Part shown: positions 51,124-60,911 of the stretch, in pieces
Numbering within the stretch: position 1 is the stretch's first letter
Layout of the letters: every line of letters starts with the position of its first letter
Origin: Drosophila miranda
Lineage: Eukaryota; Arthropoda; Insecta; Diptera; Drosophilidae
Assembly (NCBI RefSeq): GCF_003369915.1
Contig: NC_046677.1
Span: 12,710,001 to 12,774,000, forward strand
DNA length: 64,000 nt
Direction of reading: 5' to 3'
Notes under the pieces: generated by a model
Told to the model about the DNA's origin: nothing
What the model saw: only the letters and a program-made list of their open reading frames with translations
The model's database searches: none
Position numbers and translations under genes: made by a program

Positions 51124-52587
51124 ATGGAGCCGCCATCGACGGGCGGTGTTACAGCCGCTGGCAATAATACCACACACAAATTTCATCCGTGCGACGAGGC
51201 GGTGATAGCGACCAACGACGATGCCAGCGATTGCAAGCGATGCGCCGTCCGCATGGGCTACTGGAAGGACGACTACATTGGGTACTTTGTGCGGAACCAA
51301 GAGCGGAAGGCTCCAGAGATAAACCGTGGCTACTTTGCCCGCGTCAAGGGCGTCGAGATGTGCGTGGAGAAGTTCCTGAAGGTCAGTGTTTGACTGCACT
51401 TGCACTTGCATGCAGCATACCATAAGCCTTAACTGCAGCTATAAATAACGTGACATGCGCAGGGGTGTGGTGTGGCTGTGTGCCACGGCGCCCAGCTGTC
51501 TGGCGTATGTTAAGGTCAAGTGCCATGGCGAGTCCGCCAGTCCGCATCCTGTTGCACGTCTCATGGCCAGAAGAGCTGCGCATGTCCTGTCTATACTGTC
51601 CATTCTGGTCACGCCCCGATCTGACTGTTGGCCTTGCACTAAACACTCCGAGTTCATTGCAGAAAACCTCTGGAAACTGCCAGATCATCAATCTGGGCTG
51701 TGGCTTCGACACACTCTACTTTCGCCTGAGGGACACGGCGCACCAGGTGAAGAACTTCATAGAGCTGGACTTTCCCACGGTCACGGCTCGCAAATGCTAT
51801 ACAATCAAACGCAACAAGGCCCTGCTGGAAAAGATCCACGATGAGGACGGCGAGGTGCGCCTCAGTCCCACCGATCTTCATGGCCCCAGCTATCATCTGA
51901 TGGGCGTCGATCTGCGCAACCTCGACGAGGTCGATAATAAGCTGCAGCAGGCCGAGGTGGACTACACGCTACCCACCATCTTCCTGGCCGAGTGTGTTCT
52001 GGTCTACATAGAGGCCCAGAACTGTCGCAATCTCCTCAAGTGGATAGCACAAAAGTTCCAGGCCGCTGTCTTTGTCAACTACGAGCAGGTTTGAGCACAT
52101 CCAGATTAGATTCTTCTTACATGTGTAACAAAAGTGATTCTCCTCAGGTCAATATGAACGATCGCTTTGGCGATGTAATGCTCAACAATCTGCGTAGTCG
52201 CGGCTGCAGTCTGGCCGGCGTCGAGTCCTGTCTGTCGCTGGAGACGCAAACCAATCGGTTCAAGGACTGCGGATGGAGTGGAGCACGTGCCTGGGACATG
52301 GTGCAGGTGTACGAGAGCATATCCTCGGCCGAGCGCCAGCGCATCGAGCGCCTGGAGATGCTCGACGAGGGCGAGCTCCTGCTGCAGCTCTTCCAGCACT
52401 ACTGCCTGGTGGTGGCCTGGCTGGGCGTGGCCTTCCAGGATTTAGATATCACGTGCGTGCAAGTGTAAAAATTCGTATCTAATATGAAGCCTTCACAGAG
52501 TGCCTGCCTCAAACAGCTGCTAATCTGTATTTATTTCTTGATTGCCACAGGGTGGAGGAGCTAATGTCCTCCCTGAACATTGACTAA
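51124..52587 (+). CDS. LCMT1: leucine carboxyl methyltransferase 1-like
   Basis: Cytosolic SAM-dependent enzyme that methylates the C-terminal leucine of the PP2A catalytic subunit, controlling holoenzyme assembly. Four exons, 51124-51381, 51663-52088, 52148-52452 and 52551-52587, join in frame to 341 residues (human 334). Family features: YFVRNQERKAPEINRGYFAR near the start, SAM motif INLGCGFDTLYFRL after the first intron, FLAECVLVYIEAQN, FVNYEQVNMNDRFGD across the third junction, and GVESCLSLETQ. The last exon is tiny (VEELMSSLNID) and uses the split codon AC/G. The ATG at 51124 is preferred over an upstream GTG-started frame because it fits the family N-terminus. It converges on Ku80 with 520 bases between stop codons. 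Confidence 0.9.
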
Positions 52588-53107
52588 TGGAAGGAGAATA
52601 TGGAAGAGCGAGAAGCAATGCATTACTTCTTGTCTGTATGGCGTCTCTGCTTGCTGGCCCAAGGGTGCAGACATGCCAAAAGTTTTTTCCTCTCAACGTG
52701 TTATTGAAAAACGAAATCGAAACGCACTCGTATTTAAATATTTATCACCAACCACACACGTGCATATGCATTGTTTATTTCTAAATTCCCAATTGTTCCT
52801 TAAGCATTTCACAGCTTGTTAAATTATTTGTACTCTAATCATTTCGCTCTAGAAGCTTATCAATTTTCATTTTAAAATCTAAATTTAACCCCAGAGATAC
52901 ACACATACATATATGCACATAATTATCTGCTCATTCCCCACCATTCTGTGTGCGTTTGCAAAAGTGTAAATGTTATTTGAAATGAATTAAACCAAAAATA
53001 TAATTGGAAAACCGAACAAGAAACAATCTCCAATCGAAGACAGTGTCTCAAAAGGCGTTTATATATGTGCATACATAGAAATATAATTTTAAGCGCCCAC
53101 TCTTTGC
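52588..53107. other. convergent 3' UTRs of LCMT1 and Ku80
   Basis: 520 bases between two stop codons facing each other, AT-rich, with no open frame of interest. The 3' UTRs probably overlap or abut here. Confidence 0.5.
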
Positions 53108-55361
53108 TCATGGAACTCCCTGCCAATCGATGGTGTAATAAGCCTTAAGGTTTAGTTCATCGTCTAGTGTGGGCTGGCCCAGCACCAAGGGACCAAGCTG
53201 CTTGCCATCCATGATGTCCGTCCAGAACTCCTGCAGTCTCTTCGCCACGACGATCTTCTTCAGCTCCTCTGTAAACTTATCGTACTCCAGGAACGCATTG
53301 AAGTCGAGACAGCTCTGCCTGTACAGCGAAATGAGCTCGCCCAGCTGCTCCAGGTTGAGCTTCTTCCGCTCGAGAAGAGTGAAGATAACCACACGGACTT
53401 GGGCGGCCAGCGTCTGGAACTGGGCATCCCTCCGGGTGACATTGCTGATGGAGCGGATGCTCGCCAGGATGCGCGTGAAGTCTTGGGCGGATGCGACCAA
53501 GCCCACGCCGTCCGCTGGCATTGGAATTTCCTTCTCTTGGGGCTCGTCCTTGACGGGGAGAGCATTCTCCGCCTGCTCCTTGGCCTGGAGCTTCTCCAGC
53601 CAGGCCCTGCTGTGCTTCAGTGGGAATAGCTTCTTCACGGTGGACGCTGCTTGCTTGGATTTCTCTTCGAGCGCCTCGGGGACACTCCAGAAGACGTCGA
53701 CAAAGTTCTTGTCCTTCAGCATTTCCTTGAACTGCTGATCATCATCACGTAGCGATCCTTCCTTGATCACCCTCCGCTCCAGCACATCCATCACATTCTG
53801 CTCAAAGATGCTTGGCAGGCTATCAAATGGCAGAAGATCATTCTGACGCCACTGGCGCGGCTGATGAGTGTTGCTGAGGTTGCATTCAAGGTCGGTGCTG
53901 TCGATCAGCCTGTCGATGGCCTCCAGCTGCTCTTCGCTACACTCCGACTTGGCAGTGCGCAGCGAAGGAAAGTCCCAGAAATGGTGCTGCGACGTGTAGG
54001 AGAGCTCCAGCATGTAGAGCATGGCCGGATGGCTGTCATCCGGCAGTTTCGGCAGCAGAATCACCATTTTAGGAGTGTTCAACTTCGGGCTGTAGATCTT
54101 CCAGCAGAGCATCGCATGGTTGCTGCTGTCCAGAGCCCTCACCAGGGCATCCAGTTTGTTGGCCGAGACTGTACTCCCCTTCTGGTGGGCCACCACGTAG
54201 AGCGAATCCCCAGAGAAGTACTCATCCGGCACCGAGTCCCGCTTGATGAATCCAAAGAAGTGCAGACCAGGCGGATGCGGCGCTTTCGGCTCGAGCAGCG
54301 TATCATCATAAGGGACGGCTGTACCGCCCAGCATGTAGCCGGTCATAAGGTCTTCGGGCAGGGGCGTCACCTCGGCGCCCTTCAGGAAATGGTGCGTCTC
54401 ACGCGACACTTCCTCATCGGACACGGCCCAGACCCTCTCCAGCTTGACGGGCGTTTGATTCTTCATGGCAATCATGCCCTGCACATTGATGCTGATCTTG
54501 CTGCCGATACACAACGTGGAGTTCCACGACCACGGTCGTCTGTTGGTCACCCTGAAGACCGTTTGCAGAGTCTCCTTGAAGCTGCAGAGCGTGGCATTGC
54601 AGCGAGGGACGAGATTCAGGGCATACTTCTGGTTCTCCAGCTCCTCGGCAGTGCACTTTCGCGAGAAATTGAATATAGCCTGGGGTTCTCCGCTCTCCAT
54701 GTTGTCTATGTAAGCAATGTTGTGGGAGCTATCACAAAGATGGGAGTTGATACGGTCGAAACGTCGAGAGGACAACTAATGAGTTCTCACCCAACAATTA
54801 ATTCGATGCCAGAGTTCAGCAGCTCGTCTGTGATTGAATTGAACTTCTCATAGCTCTGTGGCATTGAATTGAAGTCAAACAGAAGCAGTATGCGACGTCT
54901 GGCGGGCTTCAGCCTATCAGAGATCAGGGATGGATTATTGGGAAGCAGAAAGGCACGGAGTCAATCTTACGCCAGGGCATTTTCCTGCATTTCTAGGGCC
55001 ACCTTAATCCCGTCCAGCCATTCGCCCTGCTCGCAGGCGGTTTCATTTACAAATGTAAATAAGTCCAGCAACAGTTGCCAGCTGCATAGCCGTACAGACC
55101 CCTCCTTGAAGTATATCACATTTTGGCAGTCGTCCGTGTTTTTAGCGCTGCCTACCAGTACAAAAGAGACATAGTCCTTGCTGCTGCACACAATCTTATC
55201 CTTGAGTATATCGGCCACGCACTTCACCGACTTCAGTTTAAAATCCTCGGCAGCGCAGGTCCGTATATCCAGCACAATAACCAGGCATTCCTAGGAGACA
55301 AATGCAATGTAATATGAGAATATACGGGGTTCCAGCTAATTTTTACCTTGTTAGTGGCCAT
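53108..55361 (-). CDS. Ku80: Ku80 (XRCC5 homologue)
   Basis: DNA-end-binding subunit of the Ku heterodimer, used in non-homologous end joining and telomere protection. Four exons: 55361-55347 (MATNK), 55290-54971, 54913-54791 and 54728-53108; 692 residues, near the fly length of about 700. The N-terminal vWA-like domain is seen in ECLVIVLDIRTCAAEDFK and in LLLFDFNSMPQSYEKFNSI. The Ku core covers the middle (FFGFIKRDSVPDEYFSGDS, LDALVRAL), followed by an alpha-helical C-terminal arm. I see no obvious DNA-PKcs-binding tail; flies lack DNA-PKcs. The long minus-strand frame that starts at 54775 reads into the third intron, so its first residues are not part of the protein. The ATG lies 78 bases from the Motif 1 element of the shared promoter module. 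Confidence 0.92.
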
Positions 55362-55434
55362 TATCTTGGTTTATATTTGTAAAATCTGCAAATATTAGAA
55401 AAATTCTTCGAAATAGAAGGCGCAATTTCACAAT

Positions 55435-55529
55435 AGAGGCAGTGTGACCGCGGATTTATCGATCAAATATACCGTCCGACCCTCAGAAATATACCGAAAC
55501 ATACCGCCTCATTTTCAAAATATACCGTA
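55435..55529 (-). promoter_or_regulatory. promoter module with Motif 1, copy B (Ku80)
   Basis: Read on the minus strand this is nearly the same 96 bases as 35595-35690 upstream of Mtr4: GGTATATTT-type units, CTGAGGGTCGGACGG, GATCGATAAA and the Motif 1 element GGTCACACTG (55440-55449). Hand alignment gives 8 mismatches and one gap in 96 columns. It directly precedes the Ku80 start exon. Confidence 0.7.
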
Positions 55530-55711
55530 AATATACTGTATTCGTTGACGTTGACTTGCACTGACTGCATCTTTCAAGAGGCGATGCAATTACTGCACCG
55601 TCAAGTGGCCCGTCTGAAACCAGCAGAAGGCCGTTACGCGAGCATGCAGGAAAGATAGCTGTTAGACTAATATTCGAGGAAGATTAGCACGAAAGTTTCT
55701 AAGAGAACTAG

Positions 55712-55960
55712 ACACAGAGTCTAACATCATCCGCATACATAAGTACTCGAGAGTATGTTAATACCGAAGGCAAGTCATTAATAAAGAGTGTGAAGAGTAA
55801 GGGGCCTAGATGGCTGCCCTGTGGTACTCCCGAAGAAACCTTTACTGGTAAAGACAGGGAGTTTTTGAAGAGACCTGGAAAAAAGATAGCTAGAAATCCA
55901 TCTCAGGAGGTTGGGCGGAAACCCTAAAAGGTCAAGTTTTTGCGCTAAAAGGGAATGATT
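55712..55960 (-). mobile_element. non-LTR reverse transcriptase fragment
   Basis: On the minus strand a broken frame shows LLAQKLDLLGFPPNLLRWIS, then SGVPQGSHLGPLLFTLFIND and YADDV, the conserved blocks of the reverse transcriptase of Jockey/I-type LINE elements. Only the palm region is present; both ends are cut. It marks the beginning of the transposon-rich right end of the window. Confidence 0.75.
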
Positions 55961-56480
55961 TCTAGATAGTAGGTTGGATTAGGAAGGTATTTGATGTTTA
56001 TTTATGAAAACACCGGTTGTTTATGTAAAACAAAGGGAAAATATGCGGAGCGCAAAACAAAAACGCGTCTGATCTACGAAAGAGAACGAACGATATACTG
56101 TAAGGAAGCGATCCTGGCTGGATCGCAGCTCCATCTAGAGGTCGGCACCGTAATGGCCGTGGCAGACCAAACACCATCTATTGGTTAGGTCTGGCAGGTC
56201 ACGTCAAGGGACATGGAAGGGGTGATATAGTTAACAGCTTGGATTTTCAACTTTCTCTGGCATTTCACCCTGTTCTTGGAGGAGGCCCGAGGGTACTAGC
56301 TTGATGAGGGGCTTGGCTTCGGTCTCTTCCCTTTCTGTCGCTCGACCCGAGTGTTTGTCTTCTACATCAGCGGAAAAGAACATATTTTTTTGTGCGTCAA
56401 AACGAGCAATCGGGAGAAGAAAAACTGGAAAAGTCCCAAGCTAGGTGAGACTGAGAAGGTAAATAATTTGGCAAACTAGT
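55961..56480. other. unassigned sequence between transposon fragments
   Basis: About 500 bases with only one short open frame (55991-56188) that I do not recognise. The surroundings suggest old transposon debris, but no family motif is visible. Confidence 0.4.
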
Positions 56481-56843
56481 CAGGCAATTTCATCCGAATA
56501 GGACCGGCCATTGGCGCAGAGGATACTGCCAAAGAGGAACGCCGCGTCGCCGTATTTGTGTCCCAAGACCGGCCCGGATCGGCTTCGCGGATGCAAAGAC
56601 GCCGAGGCGTCGAGGAGATCAAAAGTTTATATGCCCAAGTATACGGGCACCAAAACACTCCGACGGCAGTTGAGTGGTTTTTGGGGGCAAAAGAAAGCTC
56701 AATCGCCAGGTGGGCACTGGAGCTACAACAATACGACTTCGAAGTGGCATATAGGAAAGGGCAGCTGAACATAGTGGCGGACGCACTGTCCCGACAGCCA
56801 TTGGCGGAGCGATGCCTGAGAACCACCGAGGAGGAGACTGAGA

Positions 56844-57967
56844 TTGGACCCGAACCTGAGGCAGAGGGCTGACTACGTGGAGGAAGCAGGCCGGATATAC
56901 CGACACATTCGGCACCGAGCCGGAGAAGAAGAGGTAGCATCGTGGAAGTTATGCGTCCCAAAGGATCTAAGGGAAAGAGTCATAAGAGAGAACCATGACT
57001 CGCCGGATGCGTGGCACGCGGGCGGTAGAAAGACGATGGCAAGAGTAGCCGCCCGGTACTACTGGCTGGGGATGCACCGAGATGTGAGGACATATGTGAG
57101 AAAGTGTGAAGCCTGCATACGCTACAAACCGAGTCAACTGCATGCGGCCGGGAAAATGCTGACACAAGTGCCAGAGGAGCCGTGGGCGACGGTGTGTGCA
57201 GACTTCGTGGGCCCTCTTCAAAGGTCAAAGCATGGGAATGCCATGTTGTTAGTAATGGTGGATCGTTTCTCGAAATGGACGGAATTGGTCCCCTTGAGGA
57301 AGGCCACTGCGGAAGCACTAACAAAGGCATTCCGAGAGCGCATCGTGTCCCGGTTCGGCGTGTCGAAGGTGGTGATCACGGATAGTGGAGTGCAATTTTT
57401 TGGAGCAGATGGGCGTACGGCATCAGTTCACGGCCCTGTACACACCGCAGGAGAACCCGACGGAGCGAACTAACCGGACAGCGAAAACTATGATAGCTCA
57501 GTTTACCGAAGGAGACCAGAAGAACTGGGTTGAGAAATGGTCAGAGATAATGTTGGCCGTAAGTTCAGGGGTGACCGAGTCCACCGGCGTACTCGCCGGC
57601 GTTTATTGTCCAAGGGAGAGAGCCAAGGCTACCAAAAGCCCTATACGATGAAGAAGTGCTCGGTACAGGGCAGGGCGCGCCCACACCGGACGAGAACGCG
57701 GCCAAGTTGCGAGAATTATTCCAACTGGTGAGGCGGAATCTCGAAAAAGCGGCGCAGGACCAGGCGAGGTATTATAACCTGAGGAGGAGAGCGTGGAAAC
57801 CCATGATTGGAGACAAGGTGTGGGCCAAGCAACACCATCTATTCAGCAACCGAAGGGTTTGCCGCAAAACTGGCCCCGAAATATGACGGTCCCTACACAA
57901 TAATGGATTTCGTGTCCCCAGTCATCTGTAAATTAAGAAAGGGCAGCGAGAAACGGATACGGACTGC
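56844..57967 (+). pseudogene. integrase region of gypsy-type pol, disrupted
   Basis: The frame from 56844 shows a zinc-finger part (HDSPDAWHAGGRKTM, then CEACIRYK) and a DDE-type core (VCADFVGPLQ, VITDSGVQFF). Near 57400 the frame shifts and homology goes on in a second frame (HQFTALYTPQENPTERTNRT), then others through DQARYYNLRRRAWKP and a KYDGPYTI segment. It ends at an RTA codon run interrupted by the SGM/DINE-like insertion. At least three frame changes make it inactive. Confidence 0.75.
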
Positions 57968-58350
57968 CCAGATATGGTCATTCTCTACGATTCTGCGTTT
58001 TTGGTTTTCTCGTGTCTTTAAAATTGTGGATGCCACAGATTTTCGTACTTTGTGGGGCAGAAGTGGGCGGGGCGAAGTTTTGAAATATTCTTGTAGCAGT
58101 GACATATCACAGAAGTCTGGATCCAAAACATCGTTGCTCTAGCTCTTATAGTCTTTGAGCACTAGGCGCTGAAGGGGACGGACAGACGGACGGATGGACG
58201 GACGGACAGACGGACAGACGGACAGACAGACAGGGCTCAATCGACTCGGCTATTGATGCTGATCAAGAATATATATTGGACGTTACACACATCCACTTTT
58301 ACCACAAATCTAATATACCCCAATACTCATTTTGAGTATCGGGTATAAAA
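57968..58350 (+). mobile_element. SGM/DINE-1-like insertion inside the gypsy element
   Basis: Runs from CCAGATATGG to GTATCGGGTATAAAA and contains the GACGGACA-type (GTCY) microsatellite at about 58176-58233, then GGGCTCAATCGACTCGGC and GATCAAGAATATATA. This is the standard layout of SGM/ISY/DINE-1 repeats in obscura-group flies. The host reading frame before (CGGACTGC) and after (ACACGTGCAAAGG) joins to a plausible RTAHVQR sequence, showing a clean insertion without an obvious target duplication. Part of the usual 3' region looks deleted after GAATATATA. Confidence 0.75.
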
Positions 58351-58368
58351 ACACGTGCAAAGGGTAAG

Positions 58369-59692
58369 ATGCAGCAGCACTTGATTCGGTACATAACGGA
58401 ACAGCGAAAGTTGATGCGCCGCGGGTATTATGCCGCCGATACGCAAAGTCGGCGGCAGGCGTACCGGGTCGAGCGAGAGGAAAGAAGGGCGCAAAGGAAT
58501 GGGTCCCCGGAACTGCAGCTGTTGGCCTCACCGCTGGTGTCCACCGCGGGATCCATGGGAGCGATCCAGAGCGACCTGGAGTTGGTGAGCTGGGAGCCGG
58601 CACCGTCGAGGAAACGCGCACGCGGGGCGAAGGGCAAGAGCCGGCCAGCGGGACGAGGGGCGGAGGCCAGCAAGCGCGAGGAGCCCCGCACCAGCAAGCG
58701 CAAGGAGCCCCACTCCAGCAAGCGCGAAGAGGGGCGGCCATCGAAGCGGTCGTCCACGCACCCGAAGGGACCGGCCGAGAAGGCGAAACGATCGTCCACG
58801 CGCTCGACGCGCCAGTCCAAGAAGGAGGAGTCGCCGGCACGCACAAGGCTCGACAACGCGGCAAGGGGACCAGCGGCCAACAAACCCACAGGAGGCACAG
58901 CCGCCGTCGACGCAGGCCGAAAATGGAAGCGACGAGCCGCTGCCGACGCAGGCCGAAAACGCAGCCGAGGAGCCGCTGCCGACGCAGGCCGAAAACGCGG
59001 TCGAGGAGCCGCAGCCAACGCAGGCCGAAGTCGCGGCAAACGACGCGGCTTCAGAGGCACGACGCCTCACGGAATGGCACCGTCGGATCGCGCTGGCAGC
59101 AGCAAAGGAGGAGTTGAGGCAACGGCGCGTATGGGAGGACGCCCTGGCGCTGGCCAAGAGGCTGAAGGCAGGGCAGGAGGCCGAAAAAGCGGCCCAAGAA
59201 GCGGAGGCGGAGCGCCACAAGCGAGACTTCGCGCACCAGTGGCAGTGTGCTCTCCGAAGCAGCGCTGTGGAGCAGAGGGAGATGGCGCGTCGGCGCAAGG
59301 AGACGGAGGAGGCGATGGCGAAGCGGACGGAGAGCGCGGCGGACGGGCTGGCGGTGATCTCCAGCGATGAGGAGGAGGCGGAGTGCCCACCAGCGCCGAA
59401 GGCGGCTCGAGTCCTGTCGCCCGAAGAAGACTGGCAGCAGAGGCTACGACGCGCCGAGGAAGAAGAAGAGGAGCTCTGGCAACCACCCTCAGAAAACGCC
59501 GAGACCGAGGAGGAGCCACGGCCGCAGTCCCCACAGCCAGAGGAGGAGGAGCTATTCCAGCGTCGGCCGCCGGCTGATCATAGGCGCCGGCCGGAAGAGG
59601 AAGCAGCAGGCAACGCACCAGGCCAAGGGGAGCAACAGCAGCAGCACTGGCACGGGCCGCAGGGAGCCGCCTCCGGACCGTACGTGACATAG
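58369..59692 (+). pseudogene. extra ORF of the gypsy-type element, repeat-rich
   Basis: After pol and before the LTR lies a region open in two overlapping frames: frame 1 from ATG 58369 (MQQHLIRYITEQRKL, then SKREEPRTSKRKEPH repeats) and frame 2 to the stop at 59690-59692 (EARRLTEWHRRIALAAA, then acidic and Gln runs). A frameshift near 58840-58880 seems to join them. Between them a 36-base unit is repeated about 3.5 times (58905-59040; PLPTQAENAAEE in frame 2). The product would be a charged, mostly helical protein of about 440 residues without signal peptide or membrane segment, so it is not a typical envelope gene. Function unknown. Confidence 0.5.
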
Positions 59693-59943
59693 GAGGTGCG
59701 CTCCGCCGTGCGAGATGGCATTTACTGTATGGTTAGTGATCGAGCGGATCACAAGAGCTCCGATACGAACTATCGATAAGGTGGGAACGAATCGATCGCT
59801 CACATCGGGGAGATACGGCAACACCGCCGAGGGAGGGCGCCAGGGGGCACACAGTTCGAGAACAAAGCGCGCGCGCGCCGATCGCGCGGGGTTTTTGAAA
59901 CGTCCCAAACATGGGACGCGGAAAACCGGGGTTTTCCGCCAAT

Positions 59944-59959
59944 GAAAGAAAGGGGGAAG
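59944..59959 (+). promoter_or_regulatory. polypurine tract before the 3' LTR
   Basis: GAAAGAAAGGGGGAAG is an unbroken purine run immediately before TGTGAGG. In LTR elements this primes plus-strand synthesis, and its position fixes the start of the 3' LTR. Confidence 0.75.
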
Positions 59960-60833
59960 TGTGAGGAAAGGTATTCCCACACGCAGGGGGGCGGTACAGG
60001 GTTAAGGGCTAACGGCCGTTATCCGGGGATATCCAGATGCGGCGAATTCCCGAGGGGAGCTTTCCCGGAGATCCACGATGAGAGGAGAGGACCCCCGGAG
60101 AGAGAGCAGCGTGATGACGGGATCGGGCCGGCAGTGGACCAGCGCATGACCAAATATGGTCATGAGATCACGCCATCAGCCAGGTCCCGTTGTAAAGCGA
60201 GCGGAGAATGAAGGAAACACCGATGGAAAAGTACGGCCGCCGCATGGCGGAAAGTGCCGTTAGCGCCAGGCGGCGTCGGCGGCGCCGACGCAGAAGCGAG
60301 CCTATAAGTGGGGGGCCGCGGCCAGGAAAAGGGACAGTCAGCGAGCAGAGCTATCGTGCGTGAAGTGAATAGTGAACAACAAAAGTGAGACCCAACAGGA
60401 GGCGAAGAACTTTGGAAAGCGAACACGTTGTGTGAGGATCGAGAGGCGGACTCGAGCATACAGCCAAGAGCCAAAGGCCCCGATCCCTTGAACCAACGCT
60501 TGGAGTGCATCCCACAGGGAGCGAGACACCTTCGGACCGAAAAGCCAAGTGAGTCGAGTGAGAGCGAACGCGTCAGGCGCCGACTGAGAGGCGGATTTGG
60601 GCTTCGTGCCAAGAATCGCTGGCCCCAGTCGTTAGAGCCGGCGGTGCCACGCTTGGAGACGCCTTGGGGGGTCCAAAGTGGGTCGCGCTCACCAGAAACG
60701 CAGAGGAGAACCAACAGTAGAACCAGCACCGGAGTCAGAATAGCGTAAGATAGCTCAAAGATACCAATAAAGCGTAATTTTCCTATCAGTACAAAACCCA
60801 ACCCGTGCCTTCTTACTTGTCGTCGGGGCAACA
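59960..60833 (+). repeat. 3' LTR of gypsy-type element
   Basis: About 874 bases from TGTGAGG after the polypurine tract to GGGGCAACA, with TGT...ACA ends. Inside, TATAAG at 60303-60308, a likely start near 60338 (CAGTCAG) and AATAAA at 60766-60771 give the normal U3-R-U5 order. No second LTR is in the window, so the pair cannot be compared. Confidence 0.7.
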
Positions 60834-60911
60834 TATAAATGTTGTTGCAGCGAGCCTACCGACCGCTGAGCCAGCCCAGCTGAATCAGACGGAACAGAAC
60901 GGTTCGTTACA

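Larger units (their letters stand above)
56480..60833 (+). mobile_element. Ty3/gypsy-type LTR retrotransposon, 3' half
   Basis: In order: a scrambled RNase H end ([27 protein letters not shown]), an integrase region with an HHCC-type zinc finger and catalytic core, an extra ORF, a polypurine tract (AAAGAAAGGGGGAAG) and a 3' LTR. Gag, protease, most of the reverse transcriptase and the 5' LTR are absent. Stops and frameshifts interrupt pol, so it cannot move on its own. A 383-base SGM/DINE-like insertion splits it. I cannot name the family; the long LTR and third ORF should be checked against Osvaldo/Ulysses-type elements. Confidence 0.8.

Noticed and set aside
54729-54775. Ku80 start at the Met of the long frame
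   Set aside because: These codons lie in the third intron. The upstream exons restore the vWA-like N-terminus and a proper ATG at 55361.
53864-54853. 329-codon plus-strand open frame
   Set aside because: Shadow of the Ku80 exons on the other strand, including an intron; no domain.
58369-59370. envelope gene of an errantivirus
   Set aside because: No signal peptide, membrane segment or cleavage-site pattern; sequence is charged and repetitive, so it is reported as an unknown third ORF instead.
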